Assembly (NCBI GenBank): GCA_946558465.1
Contig: CAMNTM010000009.1
Coordinates: forward strand, 51,900-115,899
From: an uncultured Lachnospiraceae bacterium
GTDB taxonomy: Bacteria; Bacillota; Clostridia; Lachnospirales; Lachnospiraceae
Length of the DNA stretch: 64,000 nucleotides
Reading direction: 5' to 3'
The notes under the pieces were generated by a model. The model did not search any database, was not told the DNA's origin, and worked only from the letters and a program-made list of their open reading frames with translations. The position numbers and the translations under genes were made by a program. The number at the start of each line of letters is the position of its first letter. The stretch's first letter is position 1. Below are positions 26,131 to 34,811 of this stretch, one piece after another.

Positions 26131-26322
26131 TTACTGTTCACACCCTGCAGGTAGTTCAGTAATACAATCCAGCTGCAGGAAGTTGACCTTCAGCGAGGGC
26201 AGAACTTCCTTTTCGCATACTTTATTCATTTTACAAACTTTGCAATGAAGGCAAAGCCCTGTACATACAGCAGCTTTAATATAACAAACATTTGAAAAAT
26301 TTGTATGAGGTGAAATCAGCAT
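26131..26322 (-). CDS. Possible small cysteine-rich protein antisense to the pduL leader
   Basis: A 63-codon frame with seven Cys, most of them clustered (VCTGLCLHCKVCKMNKVCEKE), followed by LPSLKVNFLQLDCITELPAG. It looks more protein-like than most shadow frames, but its ATG has no ribosome site and overlaps the pduL start on the other strand. A real start could be further in. Unrecognised; low confidence. Confidence 0.3.
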   Translation of the reverse strand: MLISPHTNFSNVCYIKAAVCTGLCLHCKVCKMNKVCEKEVLPSLKVNFLQLDCITELPAGCEQ

Positions 26323-26965
26323 GGGACTAGCAATTCCAATAGAGACAAGCGCACGCCATATACATATGTGCCAGAAGGATTTTGAAATATTATTCGGCGA
26401 AGGGGCTCAACTGACTTACAAAGCGGATCTGAGTCAGCCGGGACAATACGTATGCCAGGAGAGAATCACGGTGAAAGGGCCTAAGAGCACTTTTGAAAAC
26501 GTAGCGATTCTCGGACCGTTCCGGCCGGAGACACAGCTTGAAATTTCAATGACAGATTCCAGAAAGTTAGGAATTCCAGGGATTATACGACAATCCGGGG
26601 ATACCAAAGGAACACCGGGATGTACCTTAATCGGCCCGGCAGGAACACTTACACTAGAGCACGGTGTTATTGTTGCCAAACGGCATATACATATGACGCC
26701 GGTACAGGCTGTGCAGTTAAATGTAAAGGATAATGACGAGGTTTTTGTCATCACGGAAAGTTACGAGCGTTCTCTCATCTTTGCTGACGTCGTTGTGCGT
26801 GTCAGTCCAAAGTTTGCTCTCGCGATGCACGTAGACACAGACGAAGCAAATGCATTCGCCAGCGACAGCACGCCGAGCGGCGTTATATTGAAGCTTTTTG
26901 GGGGGCATACTTATAATCTTCAGAAATGGGCAGAAGAAATTCAGAGCGGAATCCACAGACTCTAG
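26321..26965 (+). CDS. pduL: Phosphate propanoyltransferase (PduL type)
   Basis: 214 residues. Two PduL domains with the zinc-binding His motifs: ETSARHIHMCQKDFEILFG near residue 9-28 and VAKRHIHMTPVQAVQLN near 120. TGGTPG-like KGTPGCTLIGPAGTL lies between. The enzyme exchanges CoA of propanoyl- or acetyl-CoA with phosphate, to acyl phosphate. No microcompartment genes or N-terminal encapsulation peptide are visible, so it probably serves as a general cytosolic phosphotransacylase for acetate production or uptake (inference). AGGTG before the ATG. Confidence 0.93.
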   Translation: MGLAIPIETSARHIHMCQKDFEILFGEGAQLTYKADLSQPGQYVCQERITVKGPKSTFENVAILGPFRPETQLEISMTDSRKLGIPGIIRQSGDTKGTPGCTLIGPAGTLTLEHGVIVAKRHIHMTPVQAVQLNVKDNDEVFVITESYERSLIFADVVVRVSPKFALAMHVDTDEANAFASDSTPSGVILKLFGGHTYNLQKWAEEIQSGIHRL

Positions 26966-27015
26966 ACGGAGTCGTGGATTTTCCTGGTATTTCGGCTGCT
27001 TTTAATAAATTGTGT

Positions 27016-27219
27016 TTAAGGCTCAAAAGTTATCCCATCCTTAAATACATCTTCAAATTCCTTAAACAACTCATTCAAGGGTTTATCTGTGACAATTTTG
27101 ATTCTGTTTTCTGTAATGTCATATCTCTCAGCCTTTTCCTCTTTCATTCTAAAATTGACGCAGCTTATCTTCTGACCACAAAAATATCTTTTACACACCA
27201 AGCATCTGAAACTTTTCAC
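27016..27219 (-). CDS. Hypothetical short protein downstream of the coiled-coil gene
   Basis: 67 codons overlapping the end of the coiled-coil gene by 29 bases. The C-terminal part (RYDITENRIKIVTDKPLNEL then FKEFEDVFKDG) looks protein-like. The N-terminal part is in a different frame of the neighbour, so the true start may be the ATG at residue 25. It may be the frameshifted tail of a longer gene. Unrecognised. Confidence 0.35.
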   Translation of the reverse strand: MKSFRCLVCKRYFCGQKISCVNFRMKEEKAERYDITENRIKIVTDKPLNELFKEFEDVFKDGITFEP

Positions 27220-27598
27220 TATGTTTTGTTACTACCGTCTTCAGCACTTCAATATCACACTTCATACCTTCAATCTGATCTACAGCTGCTTTGTACTTCT
27301 TAGCCGCCGGAAGATAATTTTCCCTAAGGATATTAATACCACGGCAAACATCATTTTCAATCAACAGCTCTATTCTTGTCTGACGTACTTCAATAGACTC
27401 AGTGTCTTCTTTAAGTTCTGTTACATCACCTTTAAGGATTGCCGTGTCTTCTTTGAGTTCTGTTACATCCTTTTTCAAGCTGCCCGCCTCTCTCCTCAGG
27501 CCGCTTATATCTTCTTTAATTGGGTGTAGTTCAGACTTAAATCTGATATCTAATAACTGCCCTATTGCTTGTAAATCTTCGTTTGTTAACGTCATCAT
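27191..27598 (-). CDS. Coiled-coil protein with repeated TELKEDT heptads
   Basis: About 135 residues from ATG 27598 (AAAAAGGAGG upstream; tandem ATG ATG). After MTLTNEDLQAIGQLLDIRF comes a coiled coil with a duplicated block DVTELKEDT separated by about 14 residues, then a helical end. No membrane segment. Proteins like this are frequent in Lachnospiraceae genomes; function unknown. It lies just outside the second island. Confidence 0.65.
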   Translation of the reverse strand: MMTLTNEDLQAIGQLLDIRFKSELHPIKEDISGLRREAGSLKKDVTELKEDTAILKGDVTELKEDTESIEVRQTRIELLIENDVCRGINILRENYLPAAKKYKAAVDQIEGMKCDIEVLKTVVTKHSEKFQMLGV

Positions 27599-27778
27599 CA
27601 CTTTCACCTCCTTTTTATGATATTGCTTCTGGATGAGGATATTTATTGTACCATACAAGAGGTGTAAACGTCTATTGAAAGGGAGATACTTCGTAAGGAA
27701 GTTGTTTTCCTTTTGCCTTGTAATCAGCCAGAGTGATTGAATTGTAGGCAAATTCAAATCATACGGAGGAATTATAAA

Positions 27779-28159
27779 ATGGCAAAATCATTGTTTGAGC
27801 AGTTAGGCGGCACATATCACGGAGGAAACGGGTACCTTATCCCTGATTTGAGATTACCAGACGAAGAAGAACAGCCAATAGACTTGTTCGGACAGCGGCA
27901 CTTGCGCTATCTGAAGCAGTACCGCAGAGGTACATATATCAATCTTCTCACAAGCGGCAGGCTGAATACCTACCTTGCAGAGATTGATAAACCGGCGCAG
28001 GAACGCTTTGAAAGGCTCATAGAGGATATGAAGCAGGCGCAGGGTATTACGGAGCAACTAAAGGCGGAAAATGCCTTAGAATGGGTACAGAAGCTCAATA
28101 ATATACGGGCATGTGCGAGGAAAATTGTGAAGAGAGAAATTATATATGCACAGGTGTAA
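27779..28159 (+). CDS. tnpV: TnpV-family transposon-encoded protein (copy 2)
   Basis: 126 residues from ATG 27779 (ACGGAGGAATT before it). MAKSLFEQLGGTYHGGNGYL, GQRHLRYLKQYRRGTY and LTSGRLNTYLAEID are TnpV hallmarks. It is clearly homologous to the copy at 11383-11757 but too diverged for a recent duplication. It opens the second island and is closed by a terminator. Confidence 0.9.
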   Translation: MAKSLFEQLGGTYHGGNGYLIPDLRLPDEEEQPIDLFGQRHLRYLKQYRRGTYINLLTSGRLNTYLAEIDKPAQERFERLIEDMKQAQGITEQLKAENALEWVQKLNNIRACARKIVKREIIYAQV

Positions 28160-28177
28160 CGCCTAAAGTGTCAAAAT

Positions 28178-28212
28178 CGGAGGGTAGGGTCAAATACCTT
28201 ACCCTCTTGTTT
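28178..28212 (+). terminator. Rho-independent terminator after tnpV copy 2
   Basis: GAGGGTAGGG (28178-28187), loop TCAAATA, CCTTACCCTC (28195-28204), then TTGTTTTTG. Confidence 0.75.
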
Positions 28213-28457
28213 TTGAGCTTAAAATCGGTAGGAATATAGAAGTTACAGTAGAGAAAAGCGTTACTCTATATTTGTTTTTCGGGTGGTAATTTTGTGTGAA
28301 TTAGGCTTCTGAATTAAATGATGTGCAATCTCTGGGAACAAGAGATTTAATAACTTATCAGCGGAGATGAAAAAGCTATAAGCATTGAATTGTATTATTC
28401 CCTTAACTTTTATCAAAAATGAGAATATAGTTATATTCAAGAAAGGTGGTGCAGACA

Positions 28458-28967
28458 ATGGAACTGATGAAGGTGCTTTCTAATCCAGTAAGGATGCAGG
28501 TAATGCAATATTTGCAAGCACACGGCGAAGCAACGACAAAGCAGATTTCCGAAGCAGTCACAGATGTACCTGCCCCTACACTGTATCGGCATATCAACAC
28601 CCTGCTAAAAGAAGAAGTCCTGTTTGTAAAAGAAGAAAGAAAAGTACGGGGAAGCTTGGAACGGCTGCTTGCAATCAATGTAGAAAAAATGGCAAAGACG
28701 GTAAACAGCAGTATATCGGAAACGGCGTACCAGTTTTTGATGGAGCTTTTTATGAAGTTCCAGAGGTATGGCAGCAAAGCAGAAGCCGACCTGCAAAAAG
28801 ACCGTCTTAGTATGAGGACTTGCGTTTTCACACTCACAGATAGCAGCTTTGACAGTTTTATGCAGGAAATCGGGGCAGTCATAGAAAAATATCAAAAAGC
28901 TGAGGAAAATGGGAAGCTGAGAAGCATCTCCTTTATTTCAGCTCCTATCGAGGAAGAAGGACAATAA
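28458..28967 (+). CDS. ArsR-type winged-helix regulator
   Basis: 169 residues from ATG 28458 (AAAGGTGG eight bases before). The N-terminal 75 residues form a winged helix: KVLSNPVRMQVMQYLQAHGE, then TKQISEAVTDVPAPTLYRHI as recognition helix and a wing KEERKVRG. The rest is helical and may bind effector or dimerise. It ends two bases before an alpha/beta hydrolase gene, so it very probably regulates that gene. Confidence 0.85.
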   Translation: MELMKVLSNPVRMQVMQYLQAHGEATTKQISEAVTDVPAPTLYRHINTLLKEEVLFVKEERKVRGSLERLLAINVEKMAKTVNSSISETAYQFLMELFMKFQRYGSKAEADLQKDRLSMRTCVFTLTDSSFDSFMQEIGAVIEKYQKAEENGKLRSISFISAPIEEEGQ

Positions 28968-28969
28968 GT

Positions 28970-29914
28970 ATGTCTATGAAAGAAAAGAAAGTAACGATAA
29001 AAGGAAGCGTATTTATTGGGGCAACAGTTTCCTATCCCGATGACGGCGGGAAATATCCTGCTATTGTCCTGATTATGGGTACGGGAAAGGCTGAACGTAA
29101 CGGGAATGAAAAAGGCTTCAAAACAGACCTTTATAAAAACTTTGCAGAAATGTTTGCAGAGTATGGCTTTGTGAGTGTCCAATATGATAAGCGCGGAACT
29201 TACCAAAAAGAAGGGAACGATAATACGGCGGGACTGAGCGACCTTATAGACGATGCCATTTCTGTAATCCGATACACGAAGTCGCTGCCTTATGTAGATG
29301 AAACAAAAGTAATTGTCTGCGGTCACAGCGAGGGAGCTATGATAGACACCCTACTTTCATCGAAAGAGGATATGGCAGGGCTTTTGCTTTTTGGCGGTGC
29401 GGCGACCTGCATGAAAGACGCCCTGCTCTACCAGAACTATCTTGCGGCAGAGGAATTTGCAAAGAAAAAGGGAATGCTTGGTATGCTCCTTAGAAGCCAG
29501 ACATCGCAGGAAAAGACGGATGCCAAAGTTGACGCTATGTTCCAAAAATGTGTTTCTGCAAAAAAGGACAGAGTATTTTTCGGCGGTGCAATGCTTAATG
29601 CCAAATGGGTAAAAGAACACGCTTCTTACCGTTCAGAAGATTATGTTGCACTTTTGAAGCAATACGGCAAGCCGATTTTAGCAGTTACGGGAACCGCAGA
29701 CATCTCAACTGATTATAGGCGGCTTTCTGCCCTGCATGACATACCGTTTGCGGAAAGTTATACACCTCATAATGTGAACCATATCCTGCGTGAAATAGAT
29801 GATAACAACAGCGTGATGACTGTCAAAAAACAGTACGGGCGTCTGGCGGCACAGCCCGTTCATTCTGATACAGAACAGTATATAAAGAAATGGCTTAGCC
29901 AGTTTCAGATATAG
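28970..29914 (+). CDS. Alpha/beta hydrolase
   Basis: 314 residues. The serine-hydrolase nucleophile elbow is GHSEG (VIVCGHSEGAMIDTLL), the oxyanion strand is IVLIMGTGKAERNGN, and YDKRGTYQKEGN is typical of the BAAT/acyl-glycerol-hydrolase-like group. Probable Asp in VTGTADIST and His in YTPHNVNHILRE complete the triad. No signal peptide, so cytosolic. Substrate unknown. Two bases after the ArsR-like gene, so coupled; such regulator-hydrolase pairs are common cargo of clostridial elements. Confidence 0.88.
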   Translation: MSMKEKKVTIKGSVFIGATVSYPDDGGKYPAIVLIMGTGKAERNGNEKGFKTDLYKNFAEMFAEYGFVSVQYDKRGTYQKEGNDNTAGLSDLIDDAISVIRYTKSLPYVDETKVIVCGHSEGAMIDTLLSSKEDMAGLLLFGGAATCMKDALLYQNYLAAEEFAKKKGMLGMLLRSQTSQEKTDAKVDAMFQKCVSAKKDRVFFGGAMLNAKWVKEHASYRSEDYVALLKQYGKPILAVTGTADISTDYRRLSALHDIPFAESYTPHNVNHILREIDDNNSVMTVKKQYGRLAAQPVHSDTEQYIKKWLSQFQI

Positions 29915-29936
29915 GATAACTGAAAGGATTGAGAAA

Positions 29937-30251
29937 ATGAATGTTTCAAATCAAAGACAAAAAAATCATCATAAGAGAATTTTGGCAGCAGAAAATCTCT
30001 CCAATATGACACAGGCGATGAAAGTCATAACCATAACAGGCGGCTGCGTAGCCTTTGGGGCAGCTTTTATCATTGCCGTTATACTGGATAGAGCCGCAGG
30101 ACATTATGAGTGCAGAGAATGCTATCATCATTTTCAACCGACCATAACAGCCTATCTTTTAGGGGTACGTTCGCCAACTAAAAGATACCTGCGATGCCCT
30201 AAATGCAGAAAGTATAGTTATTGCAGAGTAGAACTTGATGAAATAATTTAA
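29937..30251 (+). CDS. Small membrane protein with zinc ribbon
   Basis: 104 residues. One membrane helix (VITITGGCVAFGAAFIIAVI, about 30-50) followed by two Cys pairs (YECRECYHHFQP and LRCPKCRKYSYC) that form a zinc ribbon. Twenty-two bases after the hydrolase gene, same operon. Function unknown. Confidence 0.7.
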   Translation: MNVSNQRQKNHHKRILAAENLSNMTQAMKVITITGGCVAFGAAFIIAVILDRAAGHYECRECYHHFQPTITAYLLGVRSPTKRYLRCPKCRKYSYCRVELDEII

Positions 30252-30404
30252 GTGTTTCATTTTTTATGGAAATATAGCAAAAACACTTGAAATACGGAAA
30301 TGCCACGCAAAGTAGCAGAAAAAACTGAAATGTAAACCCTGCTTGCTTGTAATGCAAAATACGCTTTCCTATACTGAGTATATCGAAATAAGGAGGTCAC
30401 GAAC

Positions 30405-31280
30405 ATGACATTTGCAGAAAAACTGAAATCCATCCGCAAGCAGGCGGGAATGTCGCAGGAACAGCTTGCCGAGAAGCTTGGCGTGTCCAGACAGGCGGTT
30501 ACAAAGTGGGAAACGGATGCGGGTATTCCCGACATGGAAAATATTATGGCAATCTCCGCCCTGTTTGACATTTCCATTGACGAGCTGCTTTCTAATGAAA
30601 GAGGGGCGAAAAAACCGACGGATTATCTTTATGAGAGTATCACGGAGTACGACATTGACGAGCCGAAACGCTATGACATGAAGTTTGGCGGAGCAAAGCA
30701 ATTCCAGTTGTCGGGATATGAGGGCGAGAAAATCCGTGTCCGTCTGGCGTCCAATACCCTTTCCACGCTCCAGAATGATTTTAAGGTCAGGATTGACGAC
30801 ATCCGAAAAAGGATTGATGTGGATGTAAACCGAAAAAATGGCGTATCCGAAGCGACGGCAAAGGAAGCGGTCCGTATCTTCGTTCAAATCCCCTCACCTT
30901 ATATCGGGAAAATAGAATGTGCCGTTAATGCGGAAACCGTAGAAATCCGCTCTCTGGAATGCGACAGCATAGAGTTTGATGTAAAGACGCCGAATATCAT
31001 TCTAAACGATGTCGGCGGCACAGTAGAAATTAATTGCAATCTGGATATGAGTGTGGTTTGCAATTCCTTAAAGGGATACCTTGCAATCAATCAGGTATCG
31101 GCAACCTCAAAAATCCATGTTCCAGAGGACGCTGTTTTTACTGCTGTTACAAAGGGAATTGGAACAAGTATCTCTTATGAAAAATGCGGGCAGCAGACGG
31201 AACGGTTTGACACTCCCGATGCGGAAAATGTCATAGAACTGAACGGAATTAAAAGTGAACTTGTTATTTGCAACGATTAA
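30405..31280 (+). CDS. XRE-family regulator with C-terminal DUF4097-like beta-repeat domain
   Basis: 291 residues from ATG 30405 (AAGGAGG eight bases before). Residues 5-60 are a classical helix-turn-helix (MSQEQLAEKLGVSRQAVTKW, EIS-like IDELLSNERG). The remaining 200 residues consist of repetitive short strands (VETVEIRSLECDSIEFDV type), a DUF4097/adhesin-like beta helix. The regulator may sense a ligand or envelope state. The membrane protein gene next to it (20 bases) is the likely partner. Confidence 0.85.
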   Translation: MTFAEKLKSIRKQAGMSQEQLAEKLGVSRQAVTKWETDAGIPDMENIMAISALFDISIDELLSNERGAKKPTDYLYESITEYDIDEPKRYDMKFGGAKQFQLSGYEGEKIRVRLASNTLSTLQNDFKVRIDDIRKRIDVDVNRKNGVSEATAKEAVRIFVQIPSPYIGKIECAVNAETVEIRSLECDSIEFDVKTPNIILNDVGGTVEINCNLDMSVVCNSLKGYLAINQVSATSKIHVPEDAVFTAVTKGIGTSISYEKCGQQTERFDTPDAENVIELNGIKSELVICND

Positions 31281-31299
31281 AAATGAAGGAGTGTAAAAA

Positions 31300-31821
31300 A
31301 TGAATAATCTTGAAAAAATCCAAAAGACAATGAAGGTCTTTCAAACACTAACGAAGATTGTATTGGTATTTAGCTTTGTGGCGATTGCCTTTACATTAGT
31401 GACTGGCAGCGTAAGTTTGATGGCAGATAAACTTCCATTTGGTGAGCTTCTGCAAAGGTTACTCATAGAAGCTGACAGAACGATTGACAATCGTGAAATA
31501 GGAATAGCCCTGCTCTGTGAAAGTGTGGTTTTGATTTTCGGGGCGATTGAAGCTATTTGTGTTTGCAGATATTTTAAGTTGGAACTGAGCGAGGGAACAC
31601 CTTTTACCGAAACAGGAGCAAAAAGCATAACGAAGCTTGGAATACTCTTTATTGTTGTAGATATTTTATCAGCAGCATTTTCTTCTGCGATGGAAAAGTT
31701 TGCGTTTGTTTCAGAACGGATTGATAACGGCGGCGGCATTGGTATCGGTATTTGCTTGATTTTACTTGCAATGGTTGTGCGTTATGGTGCGGAACTGGAG
31801 CAACGAGGCAGAGCAAAATAA
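31300..31821 (+). CDS. DUF2975-like membrane protein
   Basis: 173 residues with four membrane helices (about 18-40, 65-85, 110-130, 145-165) and FKLELSEGTPFTETGAKSIT between the second and third. Helices and the GTPFT loop fit DUF2975-like proteins that are often encoded next to an XRE regulator, as here. Function unknown. GAAGGAG before the ATG. Confidence 0.75.
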   Translation: MNNLEKIQKTMKVFQTLTKIVLVFSFVAIAFTLVTGSVSLMADKLPFGELLQRLLIEADRTIDNREIGIALLCESVVLIFGAIEAICVCRYFKLELSEGTPFTETGAKSITKLGILFIVVDILSAAFSSAMEKFAFVSERIDNGGGIGIGICLILLAMVVRYGAELEQRGRAK

Positions 31822-31835
31822 CGCAGGAGGATACT

Positions 31836-32285
31836 ATGGCACTTAATATAGCCGAAACATTTGAATTGCTATTTGATAAAAACAATAATATTGCATACAA
31901 AGCATTGCAGAACTTGCAAAAAGAAAGCCAAGAAACAGATTGTGTTTATCCCTATATGGATAGATTAAGCGATATGCTTGACAGTGATAATTCTTATATT
32001 CGTACAAGAGGGCTTACATTGCTTGCTTATAATGCAAAATGGGATAAAGATTATAAAATTGACGAGATTATTGACAAATATTTAAAACATGTAACGGATG
32101 TTAAGCCTATCACAGCAAGACAATGTATCAAGCTGTTACCGCTTATTGCAAGGTATAAACCAGAGTTAAAGAACGACATTCTTTCTGCACTTCATAAGGC
32201 GAATGTATGTGTTTATGATGATAGTATGCAACCATTGGTTTATAAGGATATTCAAACAGCATTGAAAGAAATGCAAAAATTATAA
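31836..32285 (+). CDS. HEAT-repeat-like protein (annotated in relatives as SufBD-like)
   Basis: 149 residues from ATG 31836 (AGGAGG before). Wholly helical: LFDKNNNIAYKALQNLQKES and YIRTRGLTLLAYNAKWD are HEAT-like helical pairs. No catalytic motif, no real resemblance to SufB or SufD cores is seen by eye. Function unknown. Fifteen bases after the DUF2975-like gene. Confidence 0.7.
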   Translation: MALNIAETFELLFDKNNNIAYKALQNLQKESQETDCVYPYMDRLSDMLDSDNSYIRTRGLTLLAYNAKWDKDYKIDEIIDKYLKHVTDVKPITARQCIKLLPLIARYKPELKNDILSALHKANVCVYDDSMQPLVYKDIQTALKEMQKL

Positions 32286-32360
32286 GCACAACTTCCCGTT
32301 TGTCGAACAGAACAACACATCATCAAAGATCCAAATGAACAGACAGTAAAAGAATAAAAA

Positions 32361-32534
32361 TTAAAGAAACGGGAGGAAATTCAAAGGCGGCGTTTCCTGC
32401 TCTACTATGAGTATGACCTGAACTATTACCAGATTGGGGCAATGGAGCATTGCACTGCTTCGTCAGCGAGAAGTTCTGTTGCGATTGCAATGAAAAAGAT
32501 AAAAACGCAAATGAAAAAATATCTGGCGGCTTGA
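32361..32534 (+). pseudogene. C-terminal remnant of an element-type sigma-like protein
   Basis: Frame reads KKREEIQRRRFLLYYEYDLN, YYQIGAMEHCTASSARSSV and AIAMKKIKTQMKKYLAA then TGA. This matches the C-terminal HTH of the small sigma-70-like proteins in Tn916/Tn4451-type elements. There is no in-frame start; stops in the upstream sequence show the N-terminus is lost or frameshifted. Confidence 0.55.
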
Positions 32535-33047
32535 ATAAAAACTCCGTCCACAGGGCATACTAAAAAGTTTGTGCAAAATCTTGACAGCCATATCGCCGCT
32601 ATGGTATTCTAAAATATTCGAAAGGGATTGATTGGAAAGTTGAAAATCACATAAGCAATCTGCTTAAAAGTCAGCCGATGGCAAAGGGCTGACCGTCGCC
32701 GAATAATGCTGCTATTTTCGGCGGGCAGTATGCAGCATAGGTTTTGAATTTCAAAGCCGTTACATACCATTGCGAAATCGGAGAGAAAACTCTCTTGTCC
32801 TTCGTGATGTGGTGTAGCGGCTTTTTTGTATGTCCGAAATCAAAGGAAAGAAATCATATCCAGAATGGAGGTGGAGGAACATAGGATTTTCTTTTTCGGC
32901 GGGTAAAGACAGGTATGGAAGAACGGCAGCTACACGGAAAAATGCCCTGCGGCTCTGTCCGCAGCCGGATTTATGCGGCAGTTATGCAAAGGAAACGCCC
33001 CGCAGCGTTTTGATGTAGAGGGGTTGTTTGAAAAAGAGGTGGTGTGA
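32535..33047 (+). other. Leader region before the relaxase, possible oriT area
   Basis: No reliable gene; a frame at 32830-33018 reads like displaced sequence. A promoter TTGACA (32581-32586), 18 bases, TATTCT (32605-32610) starts it, with a dyad CCATA-N7-TATGG (32588-32604) in its spacer. Two hairpins follow: CAGCC/GGCTG (about 32672-32691) and CGCCGAA/TTCGGCG (32697-32723). Hairpins just before a relaxase gene are where an oriT is expected, but no nick motif can be named. Confidence 0.4.
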
Positions 33048-34184
33048 ATGGCGGCAACAAGCCTATGGCATATCAAAGGGAATCTAAAAGACCTGATTGA
33101 CTATGTGGAAAATCCTGAAAAAACTGTACCTGATAAAGATATGCAGGACTTCTTCGATGTGTTTTCCTATGTGCGAAATCCGGAGAAAACAGACGACGGC
33201 GGTTATGTCTCCGCTATCAACTGTCTGAAGGAAACCGCCTTGCAGCAGATGATTTTGACGAAAAAGCAGTACCAGAAAGCAGACGGATATATCGCTTGGC
33301 ACGGATACCAGAGCTTCAAGCCAGACGAGGTAACGCCCGACCAGTGTCACGAAATCGGCTTGAAACTGGCGAGGGAAATGTGGGGCAATAAGTATCAGAT
33401 AATCGTCACGACCCATCTTGACAAAGAGCATTTGCACAATCATTTCTGCTTTAATTCCATTTCGTTTGTGGACGGGCAGAAATACAATTATTCCAAATCG
33501 GAGCAGAAAAGACTAAGAGATGTATCGGACAGGCTATGCAGGGAATACGGATTATCGGTCATCGAACATCCGAAGAAAGCCCCGTCAAGACCTCTGTATC
33601 TGGACGAGAAAAGCGGCAAGCCTACACGCTACCATGTCTATCTGGAAGATTTAACGGAAGCAATCAGAGGCAGCCGAGATATACCGCACATGATGAAATA
33701 TCTGATTGACAAAGGTTACGAAGTGGATTTTACGGGCGAGCATTGGAAAATGAAGCTGCCGCAGTACGCCCATTTCACAAGGCTTAATACCCTTGACGAG
33801 CGATTAACGCCTGAATTTATCAAAGCACATTTAGGAACAAGAGCGAGGTACGGGAACTACAAAGCGAGGATTTCCTACTCCCCGTATATGCCTGAACAGT
33901 ATAAAAAGGTGTGGCGATCACACCAGAAAACAATGAGTATTTTAGCGTTGTATTATTACTGGTGCTATCAGCTGGGGATATTGCCGAAAGGTACGGACTA
34001 CAAGCCAACCAGTCCGTTGATGAAAAAGGAATTGCGGAAGTTAGACGAAATCACCGCACAGGTACGGTATACTCCGCCCATTATATCCGTGAAAAGGTGG
34101 TGTCGGAGATTGTACTTGAGAGTATGCAGCATGTGTTCTGGTATGTGCAGAGCTTTGAAAAAGACTTTGCCAGAAAGCAGATGA
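33048..34184 (+). CDS. Relaxase/mobilization nuclease, C-terminus lost by deletion
   Basis: 378 codons. N-terminus SLWHIKGNLKDLIDYVENPE and the HUH-type metal site THLDKEHLHNHFCFNS are those of MobA/VirD2-like relaxases of the Tn4451 TnpZ kind. The frame is native up to KKELRKLDEITAQVRY, then about 35 out-of-frame residues (TPPIISVKRWCRR) are added before a stop, because the sequence has crossed into the tail of a serine recombinase gene. The nuclease domain is complete; the helical C-terminus is missing. Activity is uncertain. GAGGTGGTGTGA before the ATG. Confidence 0.8.
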   Translation: MAATSLWHIKGNLKDLIDYVENPEKTVPDKDMQDFFDVFSYVRNPEKTDDGGYVSAINCLKETALQQMILTKKQYQKADGYIAWHGYQSFKPDEVTPDQCHEIGLKLAREMWGNKYQIIVTTHLDKEHLHNHFCFNSISFVDGQKYNYSKSEQKRLRDVSDRLCREYGLSVIEHPKKAPSRPLYLDEKSGKPTRYHVYLEDLTEAIRGSRDIPHMMKYLIDKGYEVDFTGEHWKMKLPQYAHFTRLNTLDERLTPEFIKAHLGTRARYGNYKARISYSPYMPEQYKKVWRSHQKTMSILALYYYWCYQLGILPKGTDYKPTSPLMKKELRKLDEITAQVRYTPPIISVKRWCRRLYLRVCSMCSGMCRALKKTLPESR

Positions 34185-34675
34185 CCGCCTTCGGCGAGGA
34201 AAAGAAGAAAGAATTATCCGAGAAACGGCGGGAACTGGCACAGGCGAAAAAGCGTGTCAAAGAGATAGACAGCCTTATCCAAAGGATTTATGAGGATAAT
34301 GTAGTCGGGAAAATTTCCGATGAACGCTTCGCCACAATGTCGATGGCGTTTGAGGAAGAACAGCAAATGCTGAAATCCGCCATCCCCGAAATGGAAACTT
34401 ATCTTGAAAGCGAAACGGACAAGACCGACAGCTTGCAGAGGTTTATTGACAGGGTAAAGCGTGTCACGCAGCTTACGGAATTAACGCCTGAAATCGTACA
34501 CGAATTTATTGAGAAAATTGTAGTATCCAAGCCAGAATACCGAGACGGAAATAGGTATCAGACTTTGGAAATCTACTACAACGGCGTAGGTATCGTCAGA
34601 GAACCAACGCCAGAGGAAATGGAAGAACTGTTCCAAGAGCGTTTAGGGAGCAGAAAATCCGTAAAAACGGCATAG
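34061..34675 (+). pseudogene. C-terminal fragment of a large serine recombinase (TnpX-like)
   Basis: In another frame than the relaxase tail: VYSAHYIREKVVSEIVLESM is the end of the zinc-ribbon domain, then a long coiled coil (EEKKKELSEKRRELAQAKKR), ISDERFATMSMAFEEEQQML and EFIEKIVVSKPEYRDGNRYQ, typical of the C-terminal domains of large serine recombinases. The catalytic N-terminus and most of the recombinase domain are missing. The junction to the relaxase lies at about 34060-34075, so one deletion removed the relaxase tail and the recombinase front. Confidence 0.82.
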
Positions 34676-34811
34676 CCGCAGGCTATACCGTTTCAGAGAA
34701 CACGTAATATATATTGAGATACAAGGCTTTTGGGGCATCTTCCTTACGGAGGGTACCCTAAGGGTGTTCCTTTTCTTTATCTTTTATCAATATTTTGTTT
34801 TCAGTAGATGA

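Noticed and set aside
32830..33018. 62-codon frame before the relaxase as a MobC-type gene
   Set aside because: No ribbon-helix-helix pattern; composition suggests displaced or non-coding leader sequence.
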